Assembly: GCF_023555055.1 (NCBI RefSeq)
Contig: NZ_JAMJPL010000001.1
Coordinates: 1,550,001 to 1,614,000 of the forward strand
Direction of reading: 5' to 3'
Length of the DNA stretch: 64,000 nt
Origin: Marinobacter sp. ATCH36
GTDB taxonomy: Bacteria; Pseudomonadota; Gammaproteobacteria; Pseudomonadales; Oleiphilaceae
Shown here: piece after piece, positions 62,100 through 64,000 of the stretch
Layout: each line of letters begins with the position of its first letter
How positions within the stretch are numbered: the stretch's first letter is position 1
Translations under genes and position numbers: made by a program
Notes under the pieces: generated by a model
Databases searched by the model: none
What the model was told of the DNA's origin: nothing
The model's input: the letters and a program-made list of their open reading frames with translations, nothing else

Positions 62100-62906
62100 T
62101 TAGCGTCCGCTGTCGGTGCTTTCAAAGATCTTGTCCGCAGAGGCGGCGACAAATCCACTGTAAAGTCGGCCATCGGGCCCGGGATGACGCAGCGCAAACT
62201 CGTAGAAGCAGCTGGGTATGGCCGCTGCCTTGTCTGCGAATTGTACTTTGGCCCTGTCTGCCATTGTGGAGGACTGCTCCAGCAGTTCTTCCGGAGACCC
62301 TTTGATTTCGCCGCCTGAGCTGTTCACCCGATACCCATTGTCTTTGAGCACCTGATTGATCTCCGCCACCGTTCGGAAGCGACTGAGAGCATTGATGCTT
62401 ACAGTAAAATGGTTGGCGCGAAATCCCCACGCGGCCACCCAGGCGGCGTACTCGCTCTCTCCCAGCAGGGCCTGATAGGTGCTGTGGTCGACGTTCCAGT
62501 GACGGCCGGAATACAGGAAGTCGTCAGCGGTGACTGCCTCCGGGTCCATTTGGTTCACCAGATTTTCGATGATCGCTTGCAACGATTCGGAGCACTGCTC
62601 GACCAGCAACTCGGAAATAAACACTTTAGGGGCGGTTGGGTCCGGGTGCTCGTAGTGTTTGGCGAAGAGCTTCTTGGCTTCAAAGTGATAGTCGCCTCCT
62701 TCCTGGTAACCGAGCGCCAGAAAGTGCGCAGCCAGCTTGTCGAGGTTCACCTTTTCGAGGTTGTAGGTACGCAGGGCAATATGGTCATTGACGATTTCAC
62801 CGCCCTGAGTGTCGTCCAGCAATCGATGGATATCCTCGGCCGAGGGGGTCACTTCGCAATAGTTGTCCCATAGACGGCCAAACAGTGTGTCTCTATCGGT
62901 GTGCAT
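62100..62906 (-). CDS. DUF1338 protein (2-oxoadipate dioxygenase/decarboxylase family)
   Basis: A 268-residue iron enzyme of the HglS/YdcJ family, in which HglS turns 2-oxoadipate into D-2-hydroxyglutarate in lysine catabolism. Likely iron ligands are H42 (NDHIALRTY), H166 (ANHFTVSIN) and E236 (CFYEFALR). It is shorter than HglS (about 450 residues), as in the compact branch. AGGAGG lies 7 bases before the ATG, which overlaps the end of astA by 14 bases, so it is co-translated with arginine degradation. Confidence 0.87.
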   Translation of the reverse strand: MHTDRDTLFGRLWDNYCEVTPSAEDIHRLLDDTQGGEIVNDHIALRTYNLEKVNLDKLAAHFLALGYQEGGDYHFEAKKLFAKHYEHPDPTAPKVFISELLVEQCSESLQAIIENLVNQMDPEAVTADDFLYSGRHWNVDHSTYQALLGESEYAAWVAAWGFRANHFTVSINALSRFRTVAEINQVLKDNGYRVNSSGGEIKGSPEELLEQSSTMADRAKVQFADKAAAIPSCFYEFALRHPGPDGRLYSGFVAASADKIFESTDSGR

Positions 62907-64000
62907 GGAGCGCCTCCTGTTGTTGGCGGACCGGAATGACCGCCGTTTGCCTGTCAGTGCTGGCGGGTGCGAGTTCCATAAAGCTTGCCCGCCCGTCGTT
63001 ACCCAGTTGGAGTGCATTGGCCACTGTGGCCGGCACTTGCAGCAGGTTCCGCGTGGGCAGATACCTGGCGGCAGCCGAGATGGTGGCACGGAATCCATCT
63101 GTTCCGGTATTGGTTATTGCCAGTATCCGGCCCTGGCCGTCGGAATTCCAGTTTTCCAGCGTCGGTTGAATGTCGTCAACAATCTGGGTGCGGCAAGTGA
63201 CCGAGGCCGATACCGAGCGGATGTCAGCCAGTCTGGCTTCTACCGTGGGCCCACCATCGAACGGGTCGATATACCCGGTGTGCCGGAAGCCCTCGGCCTC
63301 GAGCATGTTCAGGGCAGGGCGGGTGTTATCGTGAACCCGGCCGATTACCGCCCGCGCGTTCTCGTCCATCAGGCGGGTGTAAAGTGGATGCCGGGGCATC
63401 AGGTCTGCAATAAAGCCATTGTCCCCGGTTCCGACCATGCGTGTGACCGTATCGAATTCAAGATCCACGAAATGGCTGCGCAACCAGTTCCAGAATGGTG
63501 ACTGCCCCCTTTCATCCGCCACGCCCCGCATTTCCGCGATGACTGTTTCCGCAAACCGTTGAGGGTGTTGCGCCATGAACAGGAAGCGCACACGCGAGAG
63601 TAGCTTGCCGGCTTGCGCACGGCGAAATTTCGGCCTCAGGAACAGTGTGCAGATTTCACTGCAACCGGTGTAGTGGTTGCACAGGTTCAGCACCTCAAGC
63701 CGGCGGAGCAGGTTCAGTTCCGGCGAACGGTGTACCGCCATGCTGCGATGATAGTGATAGAGCGGCCGCCGGATGCCAACCGAGGCCTCAATACCGGTTG
63801 TCCCCATGATGTCGCCGGTTTCGGAGTCCTCCAGGACGAACAGGTAGCTTTCGTCACCGGGTGAATTCACGGTACGACCGAAGCTTGCTATGGAATGGTG
63901 AATTTTCTGCACCAGGAAATCACGATCATCCACCAATGAGGTAAAGCCGGGGCCGGATTCCACAGCAATCTGCTGTAAGGCGGGGAGGTCCGTCATGGCA
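62893..64000 (-). CDS. astA: Arginine N-succinyltransferase, partial (N-terminus at the right edge)
   Basis: The first enzyme of the arginine succinyltransferase pathway, which moves succinyl from succinyl-CoA to arginine. LPALQQIAVESGPGFTSLVDDRDFL, LFLRPKFRRAQAGKLLSRVRFLFMAQ and YIDPFDGGPTVEARLADIR (each split) are family signatures. The frame stays open to the edge; homologues begin about 7-10 residues earlier (a VRPV-type strand), so the true start is probably just outside. Other ast genes should lie to the right. Confidence 0.93.
   Translation of the reverse strand, partial: AMTDLPALQQIAVESGPGFTSLVDDRDFLVQKIHHSIASFGRTVNSPGDESYLFVLEDSETGDIMGTTGIEASVGIRRPLYHYHRSMAVHRSPELNLLRRLEVLNLCNHYTGCSEICTLFLRPKFRRAQAGKLLSRVRFLFMAQHPQRFAETVIAEMRGVADERGQSPFWNWLRSHFVDLEFDTVTRMVGTGDNGFIADLMPRHPLYTRLMDENARAVIGRVHDNTRPALNMLEAEGFRHTGYIDPFDGGPTVEARLADIRSVSASVTCRTQIVDDIQPTLENWNSDGQGRILAITNTGTDGFRATISAAARYLPTRNLLQVPATVANALQLGNDGRASFMELAPASTDRQTAVIPVRQQQEALHAHR

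Noticed and set aside
1-64000. tRNA genes, CRISPR arrays, insertion sequences, prophage
   Set aside because: No cloverleaf, regular spaced repeats, transposase or integrase sequence was seen in any gap or frame; gaps are mostly under 250 bases.

Overview
The window reads as the chromosome of a marine, heterotrophic gammaproteobacterium, most likely Marinobacter or a close relative. The basis is gene content and protein style (a PutA without a DNA-binding domain next to a large NAD-glutamate dehydrogenase, EfpL, NnrU, DUF3581, DUF3096, AstA, ovothiol synthase OvoA, TRAP and BCCT transporters) and a moderately high GC content. No rRNA, tRNA, CRISPR array, insertion sequence or prophage was seen. 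Gene density is very high and many neighbours overlap by 1-14 bases.

Left part (1-20.6 kb). A lipoprotein cut by the window edge and a homocysteine S-methyltransferase diverge from one promoter region. A minus-strand operon follows (7.5 to 2.8 kb): sugar-phosphate-isomerase-like TIM barrel, membrane di-iron desaturase/hydroxylase, and a NitT/TauT-type ABC importer, ending in a decayed acetyltransferase. It is preceded by a textbook sigma-54 promoter, so it is probably a nitrogen- or stress-regulated uptake and catabolic unit of unknown substrate. Next come a diguanylate cyclase, NnrU, small hypotheticals, an ADP-ribosylglycohydrolase that overlaps ovoA tail to tail, a BCCT transporter divergent from ovoA, a 29-codon remnant of a short-chain dehydrogenase, an Omp85-like outer-membrane protein, a SelW-like protein, a crotonase and EfpL.

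Middle (20.6-32.4 kb). A single 11-gene minus-strand operon runs from a D-glutamate-cyclase-family protein through a TRAP transporter, DUF2848 protein, amidase, membrane protein and Old Yellow Enzyme-type oxidoreductase to 5-oxoprolinase PxpABC. Five ATGA overlaps tie it together. A LysR gene and an Lrp gene (TAATG-coupled) lie upstream. This looks like import and degradation of 5-oxoproline-type or other cyclic amide compounds.

Proline/glutamate region (32.5-39.9 kb). An N-terminally short NAD-glutamate dehydrogenase is followed by bifunctional PutA. Together they take proline to glutamate to 2-oxoglutarate. A palindrome resembling an Lrp site sits in front of putA.

Right part (39.9-64 kb). 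Mostly housekeeping and transport genes: FrnE-type DsbA, dicarboxylate symporter, RsuA, MtgA, LysE, lytic transglycosylase, a PadR regulator with two clear operators facing a DUF2306 gene, a shikimate-kinase-like protein, EamA, a cysteine-less Asp/Glu-racemase-superfamily protein, a nucleoside-recognition transporter, a TetR/amidohydrolase pair with a palindromic operator, a decayed DUF1631-GGDEF-EAL gene, a MotA/OmpA-like pair, an AbiTii-domain protein, TauE/SafE, ZIP, a lipid kinase, and a DUF1338 (2-oxoadipate dioxygenase family) gene overlapping astA at the right edge.

The most notable items are the sigma-54 operon, the 11-gene pxp operon, the shortened NAD-GDH, and three gene remnants (two with clean internal deletions). 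Four convergent gene pairs share a palindromic 4-base stop (CTAG or TTAA). I did not find a clearly new defence system.
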